64,000 nucleotides of DNA from Ischnura elegans (GCF_921293095.1 NC_060254.1:54916069-54980068), one strand, 5' to 3'; numbered from the stretch's first letter, positions 1-10,308 are shown. Made by a program: numbers and translations. Notes: generated from the sequence alone by a model not told the origin.

Positions 1-1204
1 ACACGACGGTCGAGTAGTACGCAGCTGCGAATGTAAAATAAAGCTTGCCATTGTATCTATCCTTTGACCGCTCAAAATAAACATTCGACGGTATTTTCGG
101 AAAATATAAGTTTTTGCATGACAATACCAGCAATTGCATATATTTATATACGGGAGGCAGTCTCGATACAGGAGCTTGTAATTTTGAATTTGCCTATAGC
201 TCCAAATTATTTGTACTAAATTTATGTAATCAGATATGGAGTAAATATACATTATTATCACTGAACTTTACAAACACAGTGTTCCTTTCGCTAGATTAAT
301 CGAAGAGCAAGGGTGACGTTAGACCTAGACACACATGCGGGTATTTGTTTTTAGCTCATTCTGCCCTGAAATACAATAGAGCCAGATCTTTCGAATTCGC
401 AGATTCTGTGCCCTTTATATTAATTCTCTTAATAGAACGCATACCTCCGTCAATAAAAGTCGAATTAGTTCTTTTTTGTATATGTTACTCTGTGTAAAAT
501 TGTGCCACCATTTGAAATTTTTCAGAGTATTTACAAATGACATTTGTCACCAATGCCCGTTTCTCAAAGTTTAAAGTTTGCATCGGAGTAATTATTGAGG
601 TAAACTGTTCGATTTCGAGATAAAGGAAAATATTGAAATGGGTGATCTTTATTTGCCTTGAAAATTTGAATTTATGACATGATGGTGTAGTTTAATTTAG
701 TTTAATGTGAGCAATACGATACCAAAAAAGGCTTCAAAGGCCGCACTGTCGTTTTCAAAGAGTACTATCTCTTAACCACACGGCGATAATGCAGTATACC
801 ACCCTTACGTACTCTGTTTACGATGAGCATCATGGAGGGCAAGAATAGTCATGAGGAGGGGTAATAGAAAAACAGATAGATGAGCTAGGATGAGATTTGT
901 TGATCATTATACCTTGGAGTTGAACTAGGATCATCAGAACTCGCATTTTAAGATCAATTTAGGGTAATTACGTTATGGTTAATAGCTAGACAGAGCGCGA
1001 TTGTATGCCAATAACGTAGTATCAATCCTTAAAACGTATACCTCGAGTTTGTGTACTTTCAGAGGCCCGGAGATCTTGGTGGACGACCACCGTGTAGCTA
1101 GGGTTTGAATAATCACACGGCTGGGGCGATTGGCAAACATGGTCGCTAGGACAAGATAAACGTATTTTCGGTTCTTCATTAATAGGGATTAACTTCTGCA
1201 ACCA
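1..1204. other. No recognisable feature (1.2 kb)
   Basis: AT-rich sequence without a supported gene. The small open frames here (longest 66 codons) have no recognisable motif and no coding bias that I can see. I saw no inverted repeats or tandem units. Confidence 0.5.
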
Positions 1205-1612
1205 TTAGGTCAATGAAAGCGAGGCTTAGTCGTAGACAGCAGGAGAAAAGTCAAGAATAGAAGCATTCGAAATGTGGTGATACTGAAGAATGATGAAGAT
1301 AAAATGGATTGACCGAGTAAGTAACGAGGAAGTGCTAAGAAGAGTTGGAGAAAAGAGAATCATCCTAAAAACATTAAGAAGAAGACGGGACAACTTAGTT
1401 GGCCACATTCTGAGATATGATAACATGATGAAAACAATCGTAGAGGGACAGGTTGAAGGAAAGAAGGGCAAGGAACGGCCTAGAATGAGTTACATACGAC
1501 AGGTTGTAAATAGACAAAATACGTCGCTATGAAAAGGCTAGCGGATAGGAAAGAGGAATGGGGAGCTGTGTCAAACCAATCTAACGATTGTTGACGTAGA
1601 ATGATGATGACA
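1205..1612 (+). pseudogene. LINE family A, C-terminal fragment, copy 1
   Basis: This is a decayed 3' end of a non-LTR retrotransposon. An 80-codon frame (1290-1532) carries the family signature downstream of the reverse transcriptase: MMKIKWIDRVSNEEVLRRVG, then GHILRYD and the VEGQVEGKKGK block. The same protein segment occurs at 5087-5473 (minus), 18.8-19.1 kb, 19.2-19.5 kb, 55.5-56.0 kb (minus) and 58.7-59.05 kb. Upstream bases resemble the 'GSEAW' region but contain stops. The copy ends in the shared 3' sequence (caaaccaatct...gttgac, then ATGATGATG), so the element terminates in an ATG microsatellite. It is not functional. The LINE clade cannot be fixed from this segment. Confidence 0.8.
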
Positions 1613-1867
1613 ATTATCTACCAATAAGAAGGTTATATGTATCATTCTCTCGAGGATTAGTTTATAGAAGTTATGAATCCAATTGATTTTATCATCTCAA
1701 ATATTTATATCGGTTAACAGGCCTAATGATAGTTTCTTTTCCTGCGAAAATCGAAGCATTCTGCCGTCAACGAAGCGAGAGTTGACTTTTGCTAATCCAT
1801 TTAAATGGGCTTTGGGTGGAAACACAATAAAAGGTCGACCCTATTGTAATATTTGAGCCTTAACCTA

Positions 1868-2080
1868 GGAAAACGAAAGCTTGAAGAGATGAAAGAATTG
1901 CGCTACCTAGTAGGAAGCCAGGTTGCTAGCGATGGTCAAAACAAGAAATAGTCAGCAGGATAGCTCGGTAGAAGATAGATTTCTACGCAAAGAAGAATAA
2001 AATAGTAGCTGAGAATACGATTGCAAAAGCAAGGAAATAATTCATCGGATGATACATATAGGGCATATCTTAGCGAATCT
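1868..2080 (+). pseudogene. LINE family A, upstream fragment
   Basis: This stretch matches the part of family A that should lie immediately upstream of the segment at 1205-1612, but here it lies downstream. It aligns with 18600-18780: shared stretches include 'gaaagag/aattctgcgctaccta', 'actagcgat' and 'gtagctgagaatac'. Translation gives a degraded YLGS...SDG...KKEI-type sequence with several stops. It is a separate insertion or a rearranged piece of copy 1. Confidence 0.6.
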
Positions 2081-2949
2081 CTTATTATTAAGCAATCTTA
2101 GCGATAATCGCCAGTTTCTTTGCTAACACGAGTTAGTGACCGCAAATAAACACCAGAATATAACCCTTAGGAGTGGCCATTTCAGAAGAAGCGGAATATT
2201 TTTACTGATTAATTATCCATGGATATAGGGTTGAACGACTATCCTCCACAGTTGCATTTGTAATTTCGGAGCTCGCTAGCTCACTAGATAGAAGCTACTT
2301 CGATTTCGCACGGCGCACTTCCAGGTGGAGGTTCATTACCTCCTATTTCACGTTTGTTTCCTTTGAAAGTAAGTAGTGCCGTAGGTATTAACTTCATGAC
2401 CCGGATGAATCAATAAAGATTTACCCCTAGATTAACTGTATTGTTATGTACACACGATTGCTCTTTACATGGCGGCATCGCTACCTCTCCATGGGTCGTA
2501 TTTTGTCTTTTTTGGTGACGTAATACTTTCTCAGAATTACGCTATCACCTTGGGATGTTCTCAGTGCAAATAGTAGATCATTGCCCGAACTCTTAATACG
2601 CGGTAATTCTTTCTCCGAGGGCGGAAAAGTCGTGTGATAAGGGTGATACTAGACCAAGCCGCATGCGTTCTATGATTATTTTATCCGTGTTACGCTGTCT
2701 TTCAGAGCGACAAAGGAAATTGTATTTTGCCGGACGGATTGGTATATGAATTTGTTTCTCCCCGAGAAATTAAGGACATAAATATATGGTAAGGTGGACT
2801 CACTTTTGGAAGAAATCCTACGCACACTTTCTACTCAAGTTTTTCATTAAGGACTGTACTCTGACACCCCCGCAAACATAAAAGTAACAAGCCTATTGAA
2901 GTGGTTTGCATAGTGATAAGTAGATTTAGATTCGTGGAAAGGAAATTAT
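2081..2949. other. No recognisable feature (0.87 kb)
   Basis: AT-rich with no supported open frame, RNA or repeat structure that I could identify. Confidence 0.45.
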
Positions 2950-3025
2950 TTACGATTTGCTTTGAACCGGACTCGAACTAGAACCCTCCAAATAAGCACA
3001 GCGAAACAGCGCTATTTAGTCTTCA
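2950..3025 (-). repeat. tRNA-like relic
   Basis: On the minus strand there is a B-box-like GTTCGAGTCC preceded by a D-arm-like 'tagcgctgtttcgctgtgc'. The acceptor stem is not convincing, so this is best read as the decayed head of a tRNA-derived SINE rather than a tRNA gene. Confidence 0.35.
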
Positions 3026-3172
3026 CATCGGGTTTTCATAACATTTAACAATTGAACGTACACGAGCATTCATGCCCTGAATAGAGGCAACTTACCCACG
3101 CGGGACTCGAACCCACGACCTTCGGTTTGGCAGGCGAGGGCTTCACCCTCCGCCACCTTCACTTGTAGTTCA
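3026..3172 (-). repeat. tRNA-derived SINE, family 1, copy 1
   Basis: On the minus strand: a tRNA-like head (box A near 'ggcggagggtgaag', box B gggttcgagtcccgc), then a conserved body 'gcatgaatgctcgtgtacg' and 'caattgttaaatgtt'. The same unit recurs on the minus strand at 11735-11925 and 14810-15010, with the same order of head, 'ccctat..agggcatgg' and tail. RNA polymerase III boxes and repetition define it as a SINE. No coding capacity. Confidence 0.75.
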
Positions 3173-3234
3173 CTTAATGGTGGTTCCGTTAACTTCCACT
3201 TCGTTCTTGTTTCCGTAAAACGTTTTTCAATGGA

Positions 3235-3480
3235 GATCGTGTCGGCGGTAGCCGAGGTTTTTCACAGTCTGCCCAATCCCAGTTGAGAGTTGTGTGGAGA
3301 CCATCTGAAGTTCAACACTCCGTCCATCGGATGGGACGCTAAACCTTTTGGCGCCTTTAAGGTTAATGCCGACACCGTGTTTCTCTCCTGTCTTCACTTC
3401 TTATTACCCTTTCCTAACGGCGCGAATGACCTTAGCCATCGGTCGCCTCCTCCAAATACCCGCACCCGTTTTAAAATCCT
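3235..3480 (+). repeat. SINE family 2, body fragment, copy 1
   Basis: This segment aligns with 22600-22800. Both contain 'caacactc.gtcc.tcg', 'atgggacg', 'ggcgccttt', 'atgcc.ac.ccg.gtttctctcc' and 'gcg.aatgaccttagc'. The 22.5-kb copy still has a tRNA-like head with a B box; in this copy the head is eroded. The open frames that overlap it on both strands are not genes. Confidence 0.7.
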
Positions 3481-3792
3481 TTGAGCGCAAGCCCCGTGCT
3501 GTCCGTGTACGGTGATGTCCTTCGTGGCGAAAGGGGGAGGAGGCCATATGAGTGGGGGGGTGCAGCAAAAGGGGGTGAACTGATACTCACGGTCGAGATG
3601 AATAAGGAGCCTCAGGTGGTTGGGAGCGCGGAGAGAGCGGCCTGGTGATGGTGCGGCGGGTGCGGCACTTGCGGCAACGTCGGCGGAAGGAGCGGCATAG
3701 AGAGATAGAGAGAGAGAGGTGTAGCAGCAGACGGCGCGGCTCCCGCTCTCGGGCACAGCACCCGGCGTGGCAGCTTCCCGAGGCGCTCGGCT

Positions 3793-3862
3793 TCGTAGTC
3801 AGAGTGGCGCCAACGAAGCCGTTGCACATTCGTCAGCTTCGTTGGCGCCACTCCGACTACGA
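3793..3862. repeat. Near-perfect hairpin, 26-bp arms
   Basis: Left arm 3793-3818 and right arm 3837-3862 are inverted repeats, pairing at 25 of 26 positions around an 18-base loop, with the GC-rich core TGGCGCCA. It lies in a CpG-rich patch (3600-3890). It may be a MITE remnant or a structured non-coding element. No protein role is implied, and the overlapping frames on both strands are by-products. Confidence 0.8.
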
Positions 3863-3869
3863 CGCCGAC

Positions 3870-4790
3870 TGCGAGGAAGTGAATGGAAGCGGCGCTGGGG
3901 AGAGCTGGGAGGGGGTGGAGGGGAGGGGCGGAGGGGGAGGGTCAGGGTACGGGAGGGGAAGGGAAGGGGATGGAGGATGGGTGAGGCTGTTGGGGAAAGG
4001 GTACAGGCGGGGGAAGGGTACAGGGTGGGGTAGGGCTCAGGGTCCATGATGAGGGTAACGTCATGGGGTAGGGATGGGTAAGTGGTAGGGGCAGGGTCAG
4101 GATACTGTAAGGCAGAGAAAGGGATGGGGAAGGGTTCAGGGTCTGGTGGGAAAGGGTAAGTGTAGGGGAAGGGTCAGGGTACGGGAGGGGAAGGGAAGAG
4201 GATCGAGGGGACAGTTAAGGCTCAGGGATGGGGTAAAGAGGGGGAGAGGTGAGGGTTAGGGGAAGGGTACAGGGTGGGGTAAGGGTTTAGGGTCTGGGTG
4301 AGGGTAACGTCGGGAGGGAGGGAAACGTGAGTGGTGGGGGAAGGGTTAGGATCCGGGAGGGGAGGGAAGGGTTAGTGGTGGGGGGTGGTAAGTTCCCAGG
4401 GTATGAGAGGGAAGAGGACCGCAGGGGTAGTGCCTCAAAGTGTTCTCGTGTGAGTGTTTGAGAAAGTGGGGTTAGGGGGGAGGAAAGTCTCAGGGTACGG
4501 GAGGGAAAGGGAACGAGCCGTGGTGAGGGTAAGGGTACGCGAACGGGGGTGGGAAAGTCGTGGGCGGGGGACGGGATGCTTGCTTCCAAGTGTTTTCTTG
4601 TGTGTGTGTGAGTGGAGTGTATGGGAAAAGGGTCAGGGTACGGGCTGGGAGAGGGAGGAAGCGGTGTGGGAAGGGGTAAGGGTACTGGGGAAGGGAGCGC
4701 TTCCGAATTGTTTTCTTCAGTGTATGTGCCGAGAGCGGGATTAGGGGATAGAATCAGGGCACGGTGGGTTTGGGATGTGTAAGAGGGTTA
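3870..4790 (+). repeat. G-rich low-complexity block
   Basis: About 0.9 kb with strong strand asymmetry: the plus strand is almost all G/A/T with recurrent words such as 'agggtacggga', 'gggtcagggtac', 'gggaagggtta' and 'gggtttagggt'. Runs of three or more G recur every few bases, so G-quadruplex potential is high. The periodicity is loose, as in a degenerate satellite or expanded microsatellite. Many open frames arise here on both strands because stops are rare in such sequence. I do not accept them as genes. Confidence 0.8.
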
Positions 4791-4854
4791 TCATAACAAT
4801 AAGGAAAATTATAATTATAAGTTCTAGATGAAATACGGAGGAGACAGAAGGTAT

Positions 4855-5060
4855 GGATAGTGCGAGTGGAGAGGATGTTGAAAACAGAGGGCAGAATTTT
4901 GGGTAATCGAGGGAGAGGTAGGAAGAGAATAGTATTTTTAGATGGAATGAAAGGAGCAGGCCTTACTATGAATTGAAGAGGGAAGTCTGTGAAGGGACCA
5001 CAGACTTCCAGAATACTTATTAAATACTCCATGCAAACCTACTTTAATCGGTATAATAAT
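4855..5060 (+). pseudogene. LINE family B, 3'-terminal fragment, copy 1
   Basis: Translation on the plus strand gives the family-B terminal motif (RMLKTEGRILGNRGRGRKR, then a 'FLDG' block) with stops after it. It ends in 'ctccatgcaaacctacttt', followed by an AT-rich tail. The same terminus occurs at 7180-7370 and, in longer form, on the minus strand at 22905-23600. This is a severely 5'-truncated insertion. Confidence 0.75.
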
Positions 5061-5062
5061 TT

Positions 5063-5770
5063 ATTCATCATCACTGGTCAACAATCCTAGGATTGGTTTG
5101 ACGCAGCTCTCCACTCAGTTCTCCTATCAGCTAATCTTTTCACACCTACGTATTTCTTCTCTTTCACATCCTTCTTCACTTGTTCCATATATTTTGTTCG
5201 AGGTCTTCCTTTTCCGTTCTTGCCTTCCACTTGCCCTTCGACGATTGTCTTCATCAGGCCATCATGCCTCAAGATGTGGCCTTTAAGGTTGTTCCGTCTT
5301 CTTGTCAAGGTTTTCATGAGGCTTCTCTTCTCTCCTACTCTTCTTAGGACTTCCTCGTTACTAACTCGGTCGATCCATTTGATCTTCATCATTCTTCTGT
5401 AGCACCACATTTCGAAGGCCTCTGTCCTTGCTTTCTCCGCTGCGGTCCATGCCTCACTTCCGTATAGGAGCATACTCCAAATGTAGGTTCTTATAAATTG
5501 TTTCCTTATTCCATATTCATGTTTCCCGTTGTAAGCAGGTCTCTCTTATGATGGAATGCTCTCTTCGCCTGAGCTATTCTGCTGATAATTTCTTTCTTAC
5601 TTTTCCCGTCACTAGTTATCTTGCTTCCCAAATAGCCGAATTCATCCACCTCTATCAGTTTTTGCTTGCCTATTTTAATGTTAGTCTTGGCTTCTTCTCT
5701 TCTGCTGCACCCTAATATCTTGGTTTTCTTCGTGCTTATTTTCAGTTGATATTCACCCATTACCTACCCA
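5063..5770 (-). pseudogene. LINE family A, C-terminal half, copy 2 (best preserved)
   Basis: Two minus-strand frames, 5506-5760 (84 codons) and 5087-5473 (128 codons), form the best preserved family-A tail. The first has the end of the RT domain (GEYQLKISTKKTKILGCSRR, later FGYLGSKITSDG). The second has LLYGSEAW, the basic IKWIDRVSNEEVLRRVGEKR segment, GHILRHDG and a final RRTEWRAASNQS. A small frameshift or gap separates them. The catalytic YxDD region is absent, so the copy is 5'-truncated and dead. Its 3' end (5063-5100) carries the 'catcatcactggtcaac' signature shared with other copies. Confidence 0.85.
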
Positions 5771-5879
5771 TATTAACCAGAATATTTTTCAAATCCTTCT
5801 CTGTTTCTGCTATAACGGCTTTTTTAATAATTTATAATTTTTTAATAATACTAATAATTAGAATAGAAATAATAAAAAC

Positions 5880-6260
5880 CCTTTTCATCTACATCCACGT
5901 ACTACCCCGCAAGCCGCTTACAAGGCGTGTGGAAGAGGGTGCTAGGACACTAGCCATTTGCACATAAAGGGAAATGCACTGACGAAATTACGACTGGCAT
6001 TTATGAAAGTCCTTCATGGTTCAGGGGAAAAAGGAATTCGCATATCTATCCGTTCGGCAAAATATCTATCTTAATTTATCGTCTCTTCCGGACCTGTAAA
6101 TATAGTGTGGCTCTAATATTATGTTATCCGTGTTGCTCTTAAAGATATTCATTCTCAATCGTTCTAACAATCTAAGCCAAGCGCGCCGCCTCCGAGTCTC
6201 CAGCGGCTCCCAGCCTAATTCGCTTAACATCTGGGTAACTCTGTACGTTTTATTGGGGGA
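5880..6260 (+). repeat. Dispersed repeat D, copy 1
   Basis: This sequence is also found at 28316-29035 and, in its right part, at 20090-20340. Shared landmarks are 'ccgcaagc.gc', 'aaagtccttcatggttcaggggaa', 'tatccgtt.ggcaaaatatct', 'cttaatttatcgt', 'cttaaagatat.catt' and 'gagtctccagcgg.tccca'. There are no terminal inverted repeats and no coding capacity that I can see, and the class is unknown. The right portion is related to the tandem array at 20.57-22.08 kb. Confidence 0.7.
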
Positions 6261-7179
6261 GATGGATACTGAGAAGGCCTTTCTTTATTCCTACCCATTC
6301 ATTATCACTGAGCATTATCTACTAAATGTAAGCATTTATTTCCATCAGAAATTTAAACATGAAAAATATTAACTACATTCTAATAGGAAACAGTATTAAT
6401 TGACTTAAAGTGCGCGTCCATATTTAGAATTGAACACAAAATAAACGAGAAAATCTATTGATCTAACAAAAATTGATGGTATAAAATCTGAGAAGATGCG
6501 TCAATTTAGGAGAATTTAATTGGAATGGGAAATATAAAAAAGCTTTTCTTGGGGCGAGATTGACACTAAGGAGACCTTTCTCAATACTACCCCTCGTCAT
6601 AAACTCTCACTAAATATAAGCAAAGATTTGCTTCGACAGTTTAGATTATTACAAAATATTAATTGCATTAAAATATGAAGAAAGATTAGTAGCATCAAAG
6701 AGCTTTTTGATATTCAGAATAGAACACAAAAAAGACAATCTGCTGATCCATCACAAATTTATGGCACTGCATGTGAAAAAATGCGTACATCTGCGTGAAA
6801 AACCTGCCACAATTTAATTGACATGCCCTTTTTCGAGAAAAAAAAACAGTCGCAGGAAAACACCCGCGCAGGAAGGGGAGTGCGAAAGCCCTTCGAAAAC
6901 CTGGGTGGGGGTTTTAAGGAAAAGTGAATAAATCGACTGAACTAGCACGAATTGAAGGTATAAAATGTGAAAAAGGGTAAACATTTGTTTGAAAACCCAG
7001 CAGATTTTGATTAACATGACCTTTTTCGAAAAAAAAAACTGCCGCAGGAAAACATCTACACTAGAAGGGGGTGTGGAAAGTCTTCGTGAACCAGGGTGGG
7101 GATTTTTAAGGGAAAAGTGATGGGGTGAGGGAGGGTAAAGGGGTTGCTTTGCTAGTGTTTTCGTGTGAGTCAAGGAGAA

Positions 7180-7370
7180 AGAGGAGTGTAGGAGGGTAGA
7201 ATGTTCGGTAAACGAGGGAGGGAAAGGAAGAGAATAGGATTTTTCGATGGAGTGAAAAGGAGTAGGTCTTATTGTGAATTAAAGAGGGAAGTCCGTGAAG
7301 GGAGGGGAGATTACCAGAATTCTTCTTAAATACTCCATGCAAACCTACTTTAATACGTAGAATACGTGCC
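7180..7370 (+). pseudogene. LINE family B, 3'-terminal fragment, copy 2
   Basis: The plus strand repeats the family-B tail: GKRGRERKRIGFFDG-like translation, 'gaattaaagagggaagtc' and the terminal 'ctccatgcaaacctacttt'. It is short, truncated and non-functional, and it is embedded in the diverged tandem region. Confidence 0.7.
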
Positions 7371-7632
7371 TCAAAGTGTTGCATCAAAATAAATAATAGA
7401 AATAAAGTAAGCGCTTTTATTGGGGCTAGTAATGTTCTGAGAAGTCTTTTTCAATCCTTCCCTTCGTAGTTAAACTAACACTAAATTCAAGGAAAGAATT
7501 TCTTCGACAGTTTGAGTGAAACCTGATAAATATTAATTACATTAAAAAATGTTAATACGGTGAAAGAGCGCGTCTATGTTTATTTATTTATTTTAGGAGT
7601 TGCACACATACAGCGTTTCTGACATATTACAG

Positions 7633-8107
7633 CAGAGACGGCGCTAGCAGGTGCGGGGCTAGGGGCGAACCTTCAGTGCGGGGCCCTTCACTTAAAATAT
7701 TAAACTCTATACCCCATCTACAAACTCGAGCATTTTGAATCCCTACCACTCTCTGGCTAAGTATGTGTTCCCCTCCCAAATTCAGACTTCGTAATTACGC
7801 CGTTATGATACCATCACGCAGTTGAGTTCAAAATAGTATAATACAAATAAAATTTATAATTATATTCACTCTTAAAATTATAACGTAAAATAAACATAAA
7901 AAGCGCGCTTTATACTTTAAATTACTGCATTATTATTCCTTTTTCATAATATTATTTTTTGTCTAGCACGGACTTAACAATACAGTAATAGTTGAAATTG
8001 CGTTTTCAAACTATCGTATATTTTAATTTTTTTCACGAACGCGGGGCCCCCCAAAGCGCGGGGCCCGGGGCAGTTGCCCCGGTCGCCCCGCCCTAAGGCC
8101 GGCTCTG
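7633..8107. mobile_element. Non-autonomous hAT-type MITE (475 bp)
   Basis: Imperfect terminal inverted repeats begin CAGAGACGGC and end GCCGGCTCTG. The element is flanked by an exact 8-bp duplication TATTACAG (7625-7632 and 8108-8115), the size diagnostic of hAT transposition. Subterminal regions are rich in GGGGCCCC-type motifs, while the middle is AT-rich and non-coding. No transposase remnant is seen, so mobility would need an enzyme in trans. Confidence 0.9.
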
Positions 8108-8383
8108 TATTACAGTGACTCAGTGACAAATTTGAAATTTAAACGTAAAAAATCAAAACAATGAGTGCAGGCAAATGATAGCAAAGATCAAAAATACAAT
8201 GCACGTGGAAAGAGAGGTGAAGAAAGAGTTTTATTTATTCACCAGGGAATGGGAAATGGCGAATATAGAATCTAATACAAAATACATTAGAAAATATACT
8301 GAAATAGAACAAATTTATGGCATAAAATGTGAAAAGGTGCAAAAATTTTCTCGAAAAACCTACTAGACTTTGAATGATATATA

Positions 8384-8640
8384 CAAGAATTGCCATGAGA
8401 AAAAATTCCCCTGGACCGGGAATCGAACCACGGACCTTTGGCTTTCCGGGCCACTGCGCAGACCACTACGCTATCCAGGTTCTAATATCTATAATTGCCA
8501 TGAGAATTAAAGAACCTGGATAGCGTAGTGGTCTGCGCAGTGGCCCGGAAAGCCAAAGGTCCGTGGTTCGATTCCCGGTCCAGGGGAATTTTTTCTCATG
8601 GCAATTCTTGTATATTTCACCGCCGTTCACGCGGCAGGTT
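8384..8640. repeat. Inverted pair of tRNA-like units
   Basis: Two tRNA-like sequences face away from each other around a short AT spacer: minus-strand copy about 8407-8480, plus-strand copy about 8515-8588. The arms extend outward through a T6 tract and 'catggcaattcttgtatat', making a palindrome of roughly 240 bp. The tRNA-like part has an acceptor-like stem (CCTGGA/TCCAGG), a D arm (GCGTAGTGGTCTGCGC), an anticodon-like stem around 'ccggaaa' and a TTCGATT loop. The T stem is imperfect. A plus-strand T6 tract just after the acceptor is a good polymerase III terminator. A related single unit is at 11560-11745. It is more likely a SINE or mobile unit than a decoding tRNA. Confidence 0.8.
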
Positions 8641-9154
8641 TTAGAAATATTTCACATTTGAATGATATGTCTTTTTTCGAGAAAAAGCCAGCCGTAAAAA
8701 AAAAACACCCACACAAGACGGTGAGAGTAAGAAGCCTTCGAAAACCAGGGTGTGGATTTTTAAGGGAGAAGTGCCGGGGAAAGAGGAGGTAGAGGGGTTG
8801 CTTTGCAAGTGTTTCCGTGTGTGTCAGTGTGTGAAAGGAGAAAGAGAGTAGATGGAGTGGGGGGATGGAGGAAAGGTTCAGGGTTTTCCCAGGGTGCAGG
8901 GTTAGAGAGGAGAGGGAAGTTCCGGCGGAAAGGCATTCCCCCGCATGAAACCGCTTCCGCTCAAATGGAAGAGGGAGAGAGTTGGGGAATGGGAGGGGGC
9001 GTACTTCCTCCCCCGCAATTACGCCGCCCCCTCCCCCTTATTTTATAACGGCGACGCCCTCCGTCACGTCCAAACCCTTCCAAATTAATTTTCTCCCTTT
9101 AAACCTCTCGTCGCTAAAGGGAACAAGGGCGGTGACGGCCGTCGACCGCCCACC

Positions 9155-9290
9155 CACTTTAAATGGGAAGAATTATTCGCCGAAAAAGAAGATTGATAAA
9201 AAACAGTTCACTTGTCCGCGGTGTGAACACTCTTCTCGTGATTATCTCTGCTCCGTTTCGAATCGGTTGCGAGTTGGTTTCCTTGGATCA
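9155..9290 (+). repeat. Short repeat G, copy 1 (pairs with 10580-10715)
   Basis: About 130 bp sharing 'aattattcgc.gaaaaa', 'cttgtcc..ggtgt.aac', 'tcttctcgtg.t.atct' and 'gtttcgaatcggttgcgagtt' with 10580-10715. The direction is the same. Unknown class and non-coding. Confidence 0.65.
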
Positions 9291-9419
9291 CTAGACCTTC
9301 GTAATTTATACGACGCGCCAAATAAAAATCCCAAAGTTTTGGAAATGCGGGTTGTAATAAAAAAATCACGTATTTTATGGTATTTTAAATATTTTTCCCA
9401 GCACCTTACATAAAATGTT

Positions 9420-10298
9420 TAAATTATGAATCATAGTAAAACAATTATTTAAAATATTTATAATGACTTAAACTTTAAAATATATATTAATAATGAAAAC
9501 TTTGGGTTAATTGGTTTAAAACACAAAAATAATCTCATCGGAAGGAAAACAAATGCGTCGTCAAAATGACGAAGTTTTAGTGACCACATGACTCTGGGCC
9601 AGGTTTAGTAATCTAGGGTTAATCTAGGTTTTTTTATAACGCATAGAGATGAGAGAGCCTAAATTAGTCGTAAATTTTACCTGAGTATTCTTGCTATACA
9701 CTTTGTCTTAAATAAATCAATCAGGAATCGCGGTAACGGCCAAAGTCAATGAAAAAAAACGGGGACTGTCGTGGGACTGGCCGACAGAAGTGAAAACTGA
9801 AATAATTATTATCCATTAATTTTTTATATAGATTTAATATTATTAAAGAACTAATTTTTCCAGTAATACTCGTTTTTTCATCAAAAATTGAAATTATTTT
9901 TTTCAGCAAACTGTTTATTATAAAAAATATATTATAAATACGATGTGTATGAATAGAAAGTAACATCATTTATATATTAAAATATAATATGCTTTTATTT
10001 CTTTTATTTAATATGCTTTAAACCTATAATTGTTCACTATGCACATAAAAGAAACTGCCTTAAATGGTACTGACCTGCATTTTTATAGTGTGTACACTCT
10101 TCTGCACGTTCATGCACGAGCTCTTTATATTTAATGAACTTATACAATATACACTATAGATTTTTATTTTCAATTTTAATATTTTTAAAACAAAAAGACT
10201 TTAATAGTCTATATATTAACAAAGTTTATTTACTATACCTAGTCAGCCTCCGTAGTTGAATAATCCATTGTAAATTTTTTTTAATTTTATGAGATTGA
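9420..10298. other. AT-rich stretch, nothing recognised
   Basis: Very AT-rich (many runs of A and T), with a few small frames that have no recognisable content. No structured repeat found. Confidence 0.45.
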
Positions 10299-10299
10299 G

Positions 10300-10305
10300 A
10301 AAAAA
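10300..10305 (-). terminator. RNA polymerase III terminator of tRNA-Asp
   Basis: Six T residues on the minus strand, beginning four bases beyond the tRNA 3' end. This is the usual polymerase III stop signal. The local context 'ggaattttttctc' is the same as that following the tRNA-like units at 8.6 and 11.7 kb. Confidence 0.85.
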
Positions 10306-10308
10306 TTC

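Larger units (their letters stand above)
6250..8900. repeat. Diverged tandem repeat region (interrupted)
   Basis: At least three diverged copies of one unit follow each other here: about 6250-6545, 6545-7170 and 7415-8860. Shared words in order: 'agg.ctttct', 'actaaat.taagca', 'aatattaa.ta.att', 'aatttatggcat', 'gatatg.ctttttcgagaaa', 'cgaaaaccagggtg' and 'ttttaagggaaaagtg'. Later insertions split the third unit: LINE B (7180-7370), an hAT MITE (7633-8107) and tRNA-like inverted repeats (8384-8640). The open frames here are incidental. It may be a satellite or an old LINE-UTR tandem. Confidence 0.6.

Noticed and set aside
3394..4744. Several frames of 80-134 codons on both strands
   Set aside because: They sit in CpG-rich and G-rich low-complexity DNA. 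The predicted proteins are Arg/Gly/Pro runs in one strand and Pro/Ser in the other.
8407..8588. Functional tRNA genes at the tRNA-like pair
   Set aside because: The T stem mispairs, the anticodon loops lack U33 in the two inverted copies, and the whole unit is repeated with non-tRNA flanks.
9420..10298. AT-rich region as a possible replication origin or matrix-attachment site
   Set aside because: AT richness alone is not evidence in such a genome, and no further signal was seen.
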